Shown: in pieces, positions 1-6,588 of the stretch
Layout of the letters: each line of letters opens with the position of its first letter
How positions within the stretch are numbered: the first letter of the stretch is position 1
Origin: Acholeplasmatales bacterium
GTDB taxonomy: Bacteria; Bacillota_I; Bacilli_A; Izemoplasmatales; Hujiaoplasmataceae
Length of the DNA: 8,346 bases
NCBI GenBank assembly: GCA_003477305.1
Contig: DMTN01000042.1
Location: 120,212 to 128,557 of the forward strand
Reading direction: 5' to 3'
Program-made: the position numbers and the translations under genes
Notes under the pieces: generated by a model
Told to the model about the DNA's origin: nothing
Database searches by the model: none
What the model saw: only the letters and a program-made list of their open reading frames with translations

Positions 1-378
1 GGGGACGACATCCTGATGAGCCATGAACACGACGGGTGCGGCTTCGGGGTTTTTTCCTTTCCATCGGTAGAGCAGCGACCCGGCCGGAAACAGGACCTTC
101 TCGACGGTCTTCGCCACATTCGGGAAGATTTCGTCCATGGTCCGCTGAAGCGTGCGGAACGGTTCGGGATTGTCGACGCCGGTTTCTGCGATCGTCACCA
201 CGCGGACCATCTTTCCAAGTCCTTCGGCGTAAGCCTTCTTCGTTTTTTCGGAAACGGTCGACACGGGTCGAAGCCCGGTCTTCGGACGCATCACGAAGGT
301 GCGGAGAAGCGCGATCAAAAGCAATAATCCAAAGATGCCGAGGAGGATACCGAGTGCCATCCAGACGTATTCCATCAT
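1..378 (-). CDS. M20-family metallopeptidase, membrane-anchored, N-terminal part (cut by left edge)
   Basis: The first 126 codons of a gene that continues beyond base 1. Residues about 3-25 form one hydrophobic helix, followed by a basic stretch (RTFVMRPK). Near the cut end lies MAHQDVVP, the H-x-D-V-V-P signature of M20 zinc peptidases, with H121 and D123 the expected first metal ligand and its catalytic aspartate. The preceding sequence (a region starting MVRVVTIAETG, then a WKG segment) fits the carboxypeptidase S/PM20D1-like branch. Such enzymes cleave peptides or N-acyl amino acids. Basic residues just after the helix suggest the catalytic domain faces the cytoplasm. ATG at 378-376 overlaps the upstream TGA by four bases (ATGA); a second ATG follows at once (375-373) and lies at better distance from the AAGGAGG site, so the start could be either. 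It is the last visible gene of the operon from 1873. Family assignment is strong; substrate unknown. Confidence 0.88.
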   Translation of the reverse strand, partial: MMEYVWMALGILLGIFGLLLLIALLRTFVMRPKTGLRPVSTVSEKTKKAYAEGLGKMVRVVTIAETGVDNPEPFRTLQRTMDEIFPNVAKTVEKVLFPAGSLLYRWKGKNPEAAPVVFMAHQDVVP

Positions 379-1055
379 GACGCCTCCTTGTCGAGCACAT
401 GCTTGTCGAAGAGGATTTTTGCGGCGATCGTCGAAACGAGCGCGCCGATCACGATCGCGATCGCAAGGTTTCCGACGAGGAAGCCCGGCGCGAGCAGACC
501 GAACGCGATCATGAAGACGAGCGGGACGGCGATCAGTTTCGGATTGTTCCGGAAATACTTATAACCGAGGGCTCCGAAGAGCGCCGACACCACCCAGTTG
601 AAGGCCGGCTGGAGCACGGGCAACTCAAGCAAGGGGGTGAGCGGGATCAGCATGATGACGCCGAAGGTCATCACGAGGGTCGTGGTGATCGTCGAGGCCG
701 AGACCGCAAGCGTCGCCACAACCTCGTTTTCGGGGGAGCCGATCGTCGTCTTGCACAGTTCGCGGGCGTTCATCGCGCACGGGATCTTGAGATTGGAGAG
801 ATTGCCGGTGATGAAGGCCAGATAGGTGGCCGAGGTGCCGAGCATCGGCGAGTAGGTGATGACTTCGATGATCCCGCCGGGAAGATAGAGCAACGAGAGC
901 GTCAAAAACGCCGGGAAGAACATTTCGGTGTCCGGCGCGACGCCGGTGACCGCCCACATCGTCACGGGGACGGAGATCATGATCGAAAAACCGAGGATCA
1001 TGAAGATCCGGCCGGTACGGTGGAGATTGTCGACATAGGTGCGTTCGCGTGCCAT
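375..1055 (-). CDS. Polytopic membrane protein, partner of the DUF5058-like protein
   Basis: A 226-residue integral membrane protein of no function I can name. Hydrophobic segments lie at about 17-37, 48-66, 112-138, 151-168, 172-192 and 195-215. Between the second and third is a polar, glycine-rich stretch at 67-100 (ITYSPMLGTSATYLAF, then ITGNLSNLKIPCAMNA) that looks like a conserved functional loop or re-entrant segment. The ATG at 1055 is chosen because it overlaps the upstream TGA by one base (TGATG) and has GGAGGA eight bases before it; a longer reading to 1139 would run far into the upstream gene. From memory, similar proteins sit beside DUF5058 genes in Bacillota, which suggests a two-component membrane carrier, but no transport activity is established. 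Coupled to the M20 gene by a four-base overlap, so the three products are probably made together. Confidence 0.8.
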   Translation of the reverse strand: MARERTYVDNLHRTGRIFMILGFSIMISVPVTMWAVTGVAPDTEMFFPAFLTLSLLYLPGGIIEVITYSPMLGTSATYLAFITGNLSNLKIPCAMNARELCKTTIGSPENEVVATLAVSASTITTTLVMTFGVIMLIPLTPLLELPVLQPAFNWVVSALFGALGYKYFRNNPKLIAVPLVFMIAFGLLAPGFLVGNLAIAIVIGALVSTIAAKILFDKHVLDKEAS

Positions 1056-1873
1056 CAGTAGATTCCTCCGATTCCCAGCACGACCGCCACGATCATGCCG
1101 AAGATCATCGACAGCGCGAGCGAGAAATTCTCGAGCCATTTGACCTGTTTCTTGCGGATCAGCCAGTCGAAGAAAGCCATCGCCACCATCGATGAAAGCA
1201 GCACGATGAGCGGAACGAACGTCTTGTGGTCCTCCCAGATGTAATTGCCGGTTCCGTCGAGCGCGTATGCCCCATCGATCACGAGGCGCGTTTCGTATTT
1301 CACGATTTTCGCCACGGCGTCGCCGACATAGGCCGAAATCATCCCGATGAAGACGGCATCGAAGAGGAATTTGCCAAACCCCTTGTTGCCGGTTCCGGTG
1401 GCCTTGCTGATGACCTTGGTCTGGTACTTCTTCAGGAAAAAGATCGCGAATAGCCCGCCCCAGAGAATCGAGAGCGTCATGACGAAGGCGATCGTCACGA
1501 GGTTCTCCGTCGTCATCGCAGCCAGGGTGATGCCCTCAGCCGCGACCGACGCGGCCAGCAGTTCGTAATGGAGCGCACCGACGACCGACAGCCGGATCCA
1601 CGGAAGGGGAATGCCCAGCATGCCGGACATCGTGATGACGCCGATGAAGATGCCGACGGACGGAAGGACCGAGAAACTGACGGAACTGACGACCGCCTTC
1701 TTCACCAGTTCCTTCGACATCCCGAGCTTTTTGCTTTGCACATATGCGTTTCGTGCGAAAAACAGGGAACCTGCAAGGATGAACAGCGTGATGAACGCGG
1801 CAAGCGCGTACATCCACCAGGCTTCCTTGATTTCGGAAACCGTTGCCAAAAAAAGACGCGGTACAGGATTCAT
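1055..1873 (-). CDS. DUF5058-like integral membrane protein
   Basis: A 272-residue protein with about six membrane segments (20-40, 62-87, 123-148, 168-190, 218-237, 250-270). The central part resembles the DUF5058 family as I remember it: VLPSVGIFIGVITMSGMLG (70-88), then PWIRLSVVGALHYELLAAS (91-109). Asn124 in the third segment (TTENLVTIAF), Glu104 and Asp173/Asp185 are polar residues in or near membrane segments and could bind a substrate or ion; that is inference. The ATG at 1873 has GAGGTGA at suitable spacing; the open frame extends to 2002, but that part crosses the promoter and has no good ribosome site. First gene of a three-gene operon with a second membrane protein and an M20 peptidase. 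A role as half of an uncharacterised transporter for a peptide or acylated amino acid fits the context but is unproven. Confidence 0.78.
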   Translation of the reverse strand: MNPVPRLFLATVSEIKEAWWMYALAAFITLFILAGSLFFARNAYVQSKKLGMSKELVKKAVVSSVSFSVLPSVGIFIGVITMSGMLGIPLPWIRLSVVGALHYELLAASVAAEGITLAAMTTENLVTIAFVMTLSILWGGLFAIFFLKKYQTKVISKATGTGNKGFGKFLFDAVFIGMISAYVGDAVAKIVKYETRLVIDGAYALDGTGNYIWEDHKTFVPLIVLLSSMVAMAFFDWLIRKKQVKWLENFSLALSMIFGMIVAVVLGIGGIY

Positions 1874-1908
1874 GAAATCACCTCTTCGAATGGGTTTGAT
1901 TGTTCCAC

Positions 1909-1937
1909 ATTCTACGCCAAAACGGCCGTAAAAACAA
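1909..1937 (-). promoter_or_regulatory. Promoter of the DUF5058-like/M20 operon
   Basis: On the minus strand, -35 TTGTTT (1937-1932) and -10 TAGAAT (1914-1909) are separated by exactly 17 bases, placing the start of transcription near 1902 and giving a leader of about 30 bases before the ATG at 1873. The spacer contains the 8-base palindrome ACGGCCGT (1922-1929), a possible operator half-hidden between the two elements. Confidence 0.72.
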
Positions 1938-1947
1938 GGTCGTTTAT

Positions 1948-1977
1948 GAAAATAGGGACCGCATCTTCCGCGATCCC
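1948..1977 (-). terminator. Intrinsic terminator after the four-helix membrane protein gene
   Basis: Read on the minus strand, GGGATCGC and GCGGTCCC form an 8-bp stem with one G-U pair around a 7-base loop, followed by TATTTTC. It lies about 40 bases after the TAG of the gene at 2019 and just before the -35 of the next operon, so it would insulate the two units. The U-run is short, so termination may be partial; a role as an upstream regulatory site is the alternative. Confidence 0.55.
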
Positions 1978-2018
1978 TTGACGAAATGCCGCAATGAAAC
2001 AAATGGATCGGAAAGGTC

Positions 2019-2552
2019 CTATTCGGTCGGTCCTTCGGAGGGTTCCATCGGGGTGTCCGCAGCGTCTGCCAAGCGATCCTTTTCCGCCCAGCTGTTCGCT
2101 ACCCAGAACGATAACAGCACAAGAAGCATTGCCGACCAGATGGATTGGTTGAACACGGAGAGAACGCTGTATTCCGACGCGGTGATAAAGCGAATGAAAA
2201 TGTTGTGGTTGATGATGCAGAATTCGCCTTCACAAAGACTAGGACCGCCTCCGAAATACATGAATAAGGAAAAACCGATGATAAAATAGCCGAAAGACAG
2301 GATGGAAACGGCGAACAGCGCTTCACGAAACGGATGCGGAACAGATTTGATGTTTCGGAAGATTCGTCTCATTCCAGGCAAAAACGATGGGTTTTTGATT
2401 TGCGAGACGAACCCGAAACCCCAAAAGACCAGAAAGGCAAAAATGGCAGGCAACATACAAAGCAGCATATTGTCGATCAAAAGCGATAATATCAATGAAA
2501 TCAGGGTCATGACGAACAAACCGGATGACAAGAGGATGTGGTTTTTTCTCAT
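2019..2552 (-). CDS. Four-helix membrane protein of unknown function
   Basis: A 177-residue protein I do not recognise. Hydrophobic helices lie at about 5-25, 28-50, 77-100 and 138-155. The loop at 51-76 is strongly basic (MRRIFRNIK), which by the positive-inside rule puts it and both ends in the cytoplasm. The second outside loop (101-137) carries two cysteines, C107 and C112, in GGGPSLCEGEFC, spaced to form a disulfide or bind a metal. The C-terminal 20 residues are acidic and proline-containing. The ATG at 2552 is preferred: a purine-rich AAGGGA lies upstream and the protein begins MRKN then hydrophobic. A start at 2591 would add 13 charged residues and sits almost on the predicted transcription start. 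Monocistronic, between its own promoter and a terminator. Base composition is more AT-rich than the flanking operons. Confidence 0.7.
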   Translation of the reverse strand: MRKNHILLSSGLFVMTLISLILSLLIDNMLLCMLPAIFAFLVFWGFGFVSQIKNPSFLPGMRRIFRNIKSVPHPFREALFAVSILSFGYFIIGFSLFMYFGGGPSLCEGEFCIINHNIFIRFITASEYSVLSVFNQSIWSAMLLVLLSFWVANSWAEKDRLADAADTPMEPSEGPTE

Positions 2553-2593
2553 CGCAAATTCCCTTCCGCATGAGGAGCGTGTCTGTCGCATTC

Positions 2594-2624
2594 ATGATAC
2601 CACATCGGATTGACGCCGTGACAA
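2594..2624 (-). promoter_or_regulatory. Possible promoter of the four-helix membrane protein gene
   Basis: Minus strand -10 TATCAT (2599-2594) with -35 TTGTCA (2624-2619). The 19-base spacer is longer than ideal. Transcription would begin near 2587, about 35 bases before the chosen ATG at 2552, which supports that start over the one at 2591. Confidence 0.42.
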
Positions 2625-2924
2625 GCCTTGGTCAAAACGAAAAAATGTCGATGCTTGTCGATGTTGTATTCCCCAACGACACGATTGCGCTCGTTTCGAT
2701 AGGGCGTTTTTCAATGACCGTTCTTGCCACTTTGGCACAACTTCAAACCGTGGAACGTCCTACGTTCGAGCATATCCTCATTGTTTTTTGAATGATGGCT
2801 TGGCCCGGATCTCCTTCTCCTCGATATATTCGCAGGACAAAAACCATGGCATATCCGCTCAAGCACCTTACTCATTCCGCCTTCGTTTTCTATCATCTTC
2901 ATCTCGTTTCCAAAAAAAATGTGT
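2625..2924. other. Gene-free stretch, possible remnant of a DNA-binding gene
   Basis: About 300 bases between the divergent promoters of the membrane protein and the lipoprotein. No open frame here has a credible ribosome site or a recognisable product. In one minus-strand frame ending with TGA at 2634-2632, the translation reads MRICSNVGRSTV, then a TGA (2745-2743), then a segment including KVARTVIEKRPIE and LGNTTSTSI. This recalls the recognition helix, wing and tail of small winged helix-turn-helix proteins, interrupted by a stop. It is only a faint resemblance judged by eye and the stretch may simply be spacer. Confidence 0.25.
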
Positions 2925-2953
2925 TTGCTTATCGTTTAACATCATGTTATTCT
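2925..2953 (+). promoter_or_regulatory. Promoter of the lipoprotein gene
   Basis: -35 TTGCTT (2925-2930) and -10 TATTCT (2948-2953) with a 17-base spacer. The bases TGT just before the -10 make an extended -10 (TGTTATTCT). Transcription would start near 2960, leaving a leader of about 50 bases before the GTG at 3010. Confidence 0.7.
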
Positions 2954-3009
2954 AGAAATAATAAGGACGTCTGCGACACGGCGACCAAATCCAACCTAAG
3001 GAGAATACC

Positions 3010-3414
3010 GTGAAAAAATCCGTTTTATCCATTGTCTTCCTGTTTGCCCTCGGCCTGTCTTTCGTGGCGTGTGCCGGAGGATCGTCGAGGATTTCCGAAG
3101 TGATCAATACCCTTGAGGCCGACGGGTACGAACTCGAAGAACGCGATGAAGATTCGCGAGAATACTATCAGGCCAACATGGTCAATGACATGTACGATCT
3201 TGATGTTGACGTCATCGAACTCTATGTCGGATATGTGGATGACACCGAACGTTGGGCCGAAATCGTCGTTTTGGAGAATGATGCACAAGCGACCGAATTC
3301 TATGATAAGCTGATGATTGAAGCGACCCAGGGGCGTTATGTCCTCAAAATGGAAAACGTCGTCATTCTAACCTTCTCCCAAGAAACATCCAATCTTTTTA
3401 CCTACAAGGGATAA
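3010..3414 (+). CDS. Small secreted lipoprotein of unknown function
   Basis: A 134-residue protein with a typical lipoprotein signal: MKKS, a hydrophobic core to residue 18, and a lipobox FVAC ending at C21, where signal peptidase II would cut and the cysteine be acylated. After the cysteine comes a short GGSS linker, then an acidic domain of about 110 residues (SEVINTLEADGYELEERDED and onward, ending VLKMENVVILTFSQE). The pattern of one helix, a DGYE turn and strands with a final VVIL strand is seen in many small orphan lipoproteins of Bacilli-type organisms, where the role is unknown. The start is GTG at 3010 with AAGGAGA (2998-3004) six bases before it. It stands alone between its own promoter and a strong terminator, so it is probably expressed independently, perhaps under a surface or stress signal. 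No catalytic motif is visible. Confidence 0.8.
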   Translation: MKKSVLSIVFLFALGLSFVACAGGSSRISEVINTLEADGYELEERDEDSREYYQANMVNDMYDLDVDVIELYVGYVDDTERWAEIVVLENDAQATEFYDKLMIEATQGRYVLKMENVVILTFSQETSNLFTYKG

Positions 3415-3444
3415 CGGGAGCCCGCAATAAAGTCTTTGTTTGCG

Positions 3445-3494
3445 GAAAAAAAGAACAGAAATTGAGGATGACTCAACTTCTGTTCTTTTTATTT
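3445..3494. terminator. Bidirectional intrinsic terminator between convergent genes
   Basis: AGAACAGAAATTGAG (3452-3466) pairs with CTCAACTTCTGTTCT (3472-3486) at 14 of 15 positions around the loop GATGA. A run of seven A precedes the stem (3446-3452) and TTTTT follows it, so both the lipoprotein transcript (plus) and the YfcC-family transcript (minus) end with a hairpin and U-tract. Confidence 0.92.
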
Positions 3495-3519
3495 TAATTT
3501 TCCGAATGACGGATGAAGA

Positions 3520-4953
3520 CTAATATCCGATCCACAAGCCGACGATGAGGAAGAGCACCGTCAACAAGAGCGTGATCAACTGCAGGACCGCCGTCCATTT
3601 GAACCATTTCCCGTAACCGATGCCGGCCATCGACAATCCGATGAGCAAAACGCCGTTGGTCGGATACAACATATTGGTGTAGCCGTCGCCGAAGATGAAC
3701 GCCAAGATAGCGAGCTCGCTGGAATAACCGACGAGCGCAACCAAAGGAATCAGGAGCGGGATGATGAGATACGCCTTCGCCGATCCAGAACCGATGAAAA
3801 ACTCCACGAACAATACCAGCGCGTAGATCAGCAGGATGCCGACCGTCGGCGGTTGTCCGGAAAGGATTTCGGCGAGATAATAGAGGATCGTATCCATCAC
3901 TTGTCCCTGGACGATGATGAACTTGACGCTCGCCGCCATCATGATGAGGATGACCGCGGGAGCGACCGAAAGCATCCCGGCCCCGAATTTCCTCAGAGTG
4001 TATTTGAAGTCTTTGGTGACGAGATAACCGGCCGTGAGTCCCCCCACCAAAAAGGTCAGCGCCATGAAGGGGATGGTCGGCAAGGAGATGGGCGAAATCA
4101 GATCCAGCACACTGATTCCGACCACCAGAAACAAAAAGACGATGAACATCGTGACATACGCTCGGTAAATCGTCTTTTCATTGGGATAGACGATGGCGCC
4201 GTTGACATCGAAACTGCGGACTTTCTTTTGATCATCCTCGAACGTCGGACTCTGGGAAGGCTGTTTTTCGATTTTTTTGGCATACCATACCAAGAAGGTC
4301 GACAAAAGCGCGTACATCACGGCGAACACGATCAACCGATACCCGACGCCGGTGAGGATATTGATGCCGGCGATTTCCGAGGCGACGCCGACCGTAAATG
4401 GATTGGTGATGCCGCTCGCGAACCCGAAGCCGGCGGCCAATACCGACATCCCGATGCCGACCATCGTATCCCATCCGAGCGAAAGTGATAAGACGATCAA
4501 AATCGGCATCAAAGCGACCGATTCCTCAAAAATCCCGAAGAAGGCGCCAAAGAGCATGAACGCCAGGACGACGATCCGCAGAAGGACGTATTTCCGTTCT
4601 TGATAGCGGGTGATCAGGCGTTTCAGGATCACATGGATCCCACCGGTTTTTTCCATCAATGTGAAGGTTCCGCCCAAAATCACGAGAAACAGCGAAATGA
4701 CGATGATGGAGACGCCGTCTGCGGATCCAAGCACTTCGATCGGCGCCAAGAACCAACGCCACACGGGATATCCTTCCGAGGTCGTCAAAAACTCGAAGGT
4801 CCCGGATATGATCAGGTCGCCATCCCGTTGATAGGTTCCGGCAGGAATGAGATAGGTGACCACCCCGGCCGCCAGGATGAGCAACGTCAAGATGATGACA
4901 ACGCTGATGAAGCCTTTCTTGGAGATGTTGATGAGTTTTGTCTCGTCGTTCAT
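3520..4953 (-). CDS. YfcC-family (DcuC-like) membrane carrier
   Basis: A 477-residue integral membrane protein of the YfcC/DcuC family of ion-coupled carriers. It has a first helix at about 15-35 followed by PAGTY (37-41), and two inverted halves, each with the polar hairpin motifs expected for substrate binding: GIFEESVALMPIL (140-152) with GITNPFTVGVA (181-191) in the first, and FIGSGSAKAYLIIPL (386-400) with GYTNMLYPTNGVLL (424-437) in the second. A hydrophilic loop at about 225-262 joins the halves. Length is normal for the family. Family members carry dicarboxylates, basic amino acids or similar organic anions; which applies here cannot be told. The ATG at 4953 has GGAGGA five bases upstream. 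It is a single-gene unit with its own promoter and shares a bidirectional terminator with the lipoprotein gene. No enzyme gene is adjacent on the same transcript to hint at the substrate. Confidence 0.9.
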   Translation of the reverse strand: MNDETKLINISKKGFISVVIILTLLILAAGVVTYLIPAGTYQRDGDLIISGTFEFLTTSEGYPVWRWFLAPIEVLGSADGVSIIVISLFLVILGGTFTLMEKTGGIHVILKRLITRYQERKYVLLRIVVLAFMLFGAFFGIFEESVALMPILIVLSLSLGWDTMVGIGMSVLAAGFGFASGITNPFTVGVASEIAGINILTGVGYRLIVFAVMYALLSTFLVWYAKKIEKQPSQSPTFEDDQKKVRSFDVNGAIVYPNEKTIYRAYVTMFIVFLFLVVGISVLDLISPISLPTIPFMALTFLVGGLTAGYLVTKDFKYTLRKFGAGMLSVAPAVILIMMAASVKFIIVQGQVMDTILYYLAEILSGQPPTVGILLIYALVLFVEFFIGSGSAKAYLIIPLLIPLVALVGYSSELAILAFIFGDGYTNMLYPTNGVLLIGLSMAGIGYGKWFKWTAVLQLITLLLTVLFLIVGLWIGY

Positions 4954-4986
4954 AGTGGTCCTCCAGTTCGATCTCCATGAATTCGT

Positions 4987-5000
4987 CCCCGCTTGCGGGG
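4987..5000 (-). other. GC-rich hairpin in the leader of the YfcC-family gene
   Basis: Minus-strand CCCCGCAAGCGGGG, a perfect inverted repeat that would fold as a five-bp stem with a four-base loop in the mRNA leader, about 15 bases after the predicted transcription start and 34 bases before the ATG. It could stabilise the 5' end or serve as an operator in DNA. No U-run follows, so it is not a terminator, and no known riboswitch is apparent. Confidence 0.55.
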
Positions 5001-5015
5001 CGATTCACAAAACAC

Positions 5016-5044
5016 ATTATACTACGTCTCGTGGAAGCGGTAAA
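5016..5044 (-). promoter_or_regulatory. Promoter of the YfcC-family gene
   Basis: Minus-strand consensus -10 TATAAT (5021-5016) with -35 TTTACC (5044-5039) at a 17-base spacing. Transcription would begin near 5009, giving a leader of about 55 bases that includes a GC-rich hairpin. Confidence 0.72.
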
Positions 5045-5106
5045 TGAACCACCCGATAGATTGTCGGAAAACATGGGGAACCGTGGTTCGAACGTGCTCT
5101 TATCGC

Positions 5107-5138
5107 AAAAAAACGCCGGGAAGAAATCTCCCGACGTT
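5107..5138 (-). terminator. Intrinsic terminator of the hydrolase/symporter operon
   Basis: On the minus strand AACGTCGGGA (5138-5129) pairs with TCCCGGCGTT (5121-5112) as a 10-bp stem with one G-U pair around a 7-base loop, followed by TTTTTTT. It begins 13 bases after the symporter stop codon. Confidence 0.92.
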
Positions 5139-5151
5139 TGGATCACGTTTG

Positions 5152-6579
5152 TTACTCCGGTTTCTTTTCGGTCAGCCGGGCCTCGCCGCCCCGTCCGAGC
5201 TTGCTGAAGGACGACGGCAGGAAGAACGCGAGGACGATCGAAACGACGCAGGCGAAGGCGACGATATACGGCATCAGATGGGGTCCGTAGAACTCTTCGC
5301 CGTTGACGACGATGCCGCGGATGTTCAACCAGATGACGCTCGTGCTGAACGCGGCGACGACCGCGTTGAACAGCCCTTGCATCGCGAAGTACATCGAAGG
5401 ATGACTCTTGCCAGTATTCTCAAGTTCTTCGGCCGCGAGCTGCGAGGGGATGAAGTACGGGGCGGAAAAGAAGGCGCCGATGCCGTAGCTCCCGATCGTC
5501 CCGCCGACGGCACCGAGAATCAGTCGGACGATCGTGCTGGGAATCCATTCGATATAGGCGAACGAGAAGACGATCATCGCCAAAGCGAACGAGGCGAGCG
5601 CGGTCTGGAAGGCGAAGCGGAAGCCCTTCTTCTTCATCACGCGACGGTAGATGATCAACATCAGCGGCACCGGCGCGAACGCGGAGGTGTTCATGATCGC
5701 CATCTGCCACCCGTTCAGCCCCATCGCCCCCGAAGCGAGCACGTTCTGTCCGGCGAGGAACATCTGCAACCCGAAAAAGAAGGCGGCCATGACGCCGAGC
5801 CAGATCATGAAGCCTTTGTTCTTCAACGTCAGCTTGACGCTGTCGAGAAACGAGATGTTCTCGTCCAGCATCGTTTCGCCTTGATGGCTTTTCGCGTGCT
5901 CGGCCTTGTCCTTTTCGACGTCGGCCGGTAAAGTCGATTTCTCCTTGAGCAGGAAGAAGACGATCAGCATCGTCAGGACCAAGGGCATGAGAAGCAGGGC
6001 GACGACGCGGATATTCATGTGAAACCCGATGAAAAGCGGGATGATCGCATAGCCGATGCTGTACAGGATGGTATCGAAGAACGCCTTCCAGTGGGAAAGG
6101 CTGACGCGATCGTTGGCGTTTTCGGTGACTTCGGAATACGTGCCGTAATAGGTGACGAACGTCATCGTATAGGCCGTGAAAAAGATCGCGAGCAGAACGC
6201 CGAAATAAATGGTGTTCAAGAGGCTGTTCTCGGCGAGCGTCGGCGGGAAACAGAACAGGACGAGCGCGAGGACCATCGGGATGAAGCCGATCAGCATGGC
6301 GGGACGTCGTTTTCCCCATTTGGTCTTGAGACCGTCCGTCAGGGCCGCAAGCGGGACGTCGGCCAGGCCGTCGATCAGTTTGGAGATCAGGACGAGGACG
6401 CTGAACACGCCGGTCATGACCAGCGTCTTGTTGGCGAAGGTCCAGTATTCCACATTGACGCCGAACCCTTCGACGATCAGCGCGTCGATCAGATAGGTCG
6501 TCAGGACGAGACTTAAAAGATTGGGACCGAAACCCGCGAATGCGTAAAGAGGCAGTTGCTTTTTGGTTAGTTTCTTCAT
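5152..6579 (-). CDS. GPH-family (MelB-like) sugar/cation symporter
   Basis: A 475-residue major facilitator protein of the glycoside-pentoside-hexuronide:cation symporter group, which imports sugars or glycosides with Na+ or H+. The N-terminal half has SKLIDGLADVPLAALTDG (66-83) followed by KTKWGKRRP (85-93), the hallmark helix II and loop 2-3 of this family; D70 and D74 match the spacing of the two cation-site aspartates in MelB. A second family motif region is YGTYSEVTENANDR (145-158). About twelve hydrophobic segments are spread across the length, with a charged central loop at 212-245. The ATG at 6579 has AAGGAGA six bases upstream, overlapping the stop of the hydrolase gene; only nine bases separate the two genes, so they share a transcript ended by a strong terminator. 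The hydrolase presumably acts on the imported compound or its derivative. Family is clear, substrate is not. Confidence 0.9.
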   Translation of the reverse strand: MKKLTKKQLPLYAFAGFGPNLLSLVLTTYLIDALIVEGFGVNVEYWTFANKTLVMTGVFSVLVLISKLIDGLADVPLAALTDGLKTKWGKRRPAMLIGFIPMVLALVLFCFPPTLAENSLLNTIYFGVLLAIFFTAYTMTFVTYYGTYSEVTENANDRVSLSHWKAFFDTILYSIGYAIIPLFIGFHMNIRVVALLLMPLVLTMLIVFFLLKEKSTLPADVEKDKAEHAKSHQGETMLDENISFLDSVKLTLKNKGFMIWLGVMAAFFFGLQMFLAGQNVLASGAMGLNGWQMAIMNTSAFAPVPLMLIIYRRVMKKKGFRFAFQTALASFALAMIVFSFAYIEWIPSTIVRLILGAVGGTIGSYGIGAFFSAPYFIPSQLAAEELENTGKSHPSMYFAMQGLFNAVVAAFSTSVIWLNIRGIVVNGEEFYGPHLMPYIVAFACVVSIVLAFFLPSSFSKLGRGGEARLTEKKPE

Positions 6580-6588
6580 GTTCTCTCC

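Noticed and set aside
399..1061. 220-residue plus-strand open frame
   Set aside because: Antisense to the polytopic membrane protein gene; its translation is extremely rich in Arg, Asp, Glu and His, typical of the reverse frame of a GC-rich membrane gene, and it has no family resemblance.
1056..1139. Longer N-terminus for the second membrane protein
   Set aside because: It would overlap the DUF5058-like gene by over 80 bases, and its added residues are arginine-rich and unlike the family; ATG at 1055 has a good ribosome site.
1874..2002. Longer N-terminus for the DUF5058-like protein
   Set aside because: This part spans the -35, -10 and predicted start of transcription and lacks a ribosome site.
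2711..2902. 63-residue minus-strand open frame in the gap
   Set aside because: No recognisable domain, mixed charged composition without a plausible fold; not supported as a gene.
5044..5931. 295-residue plus-strand open frame
   Set aside because: Antisense shadow of the GPH symporter gene; charged low-complexity translation with no domain.
5420..6319. 299-residue minus-strand open frame
   Set aside because: Lies wholly inside the symporter gene in another frame; Arg/His/Pro-rich translation with no domain.
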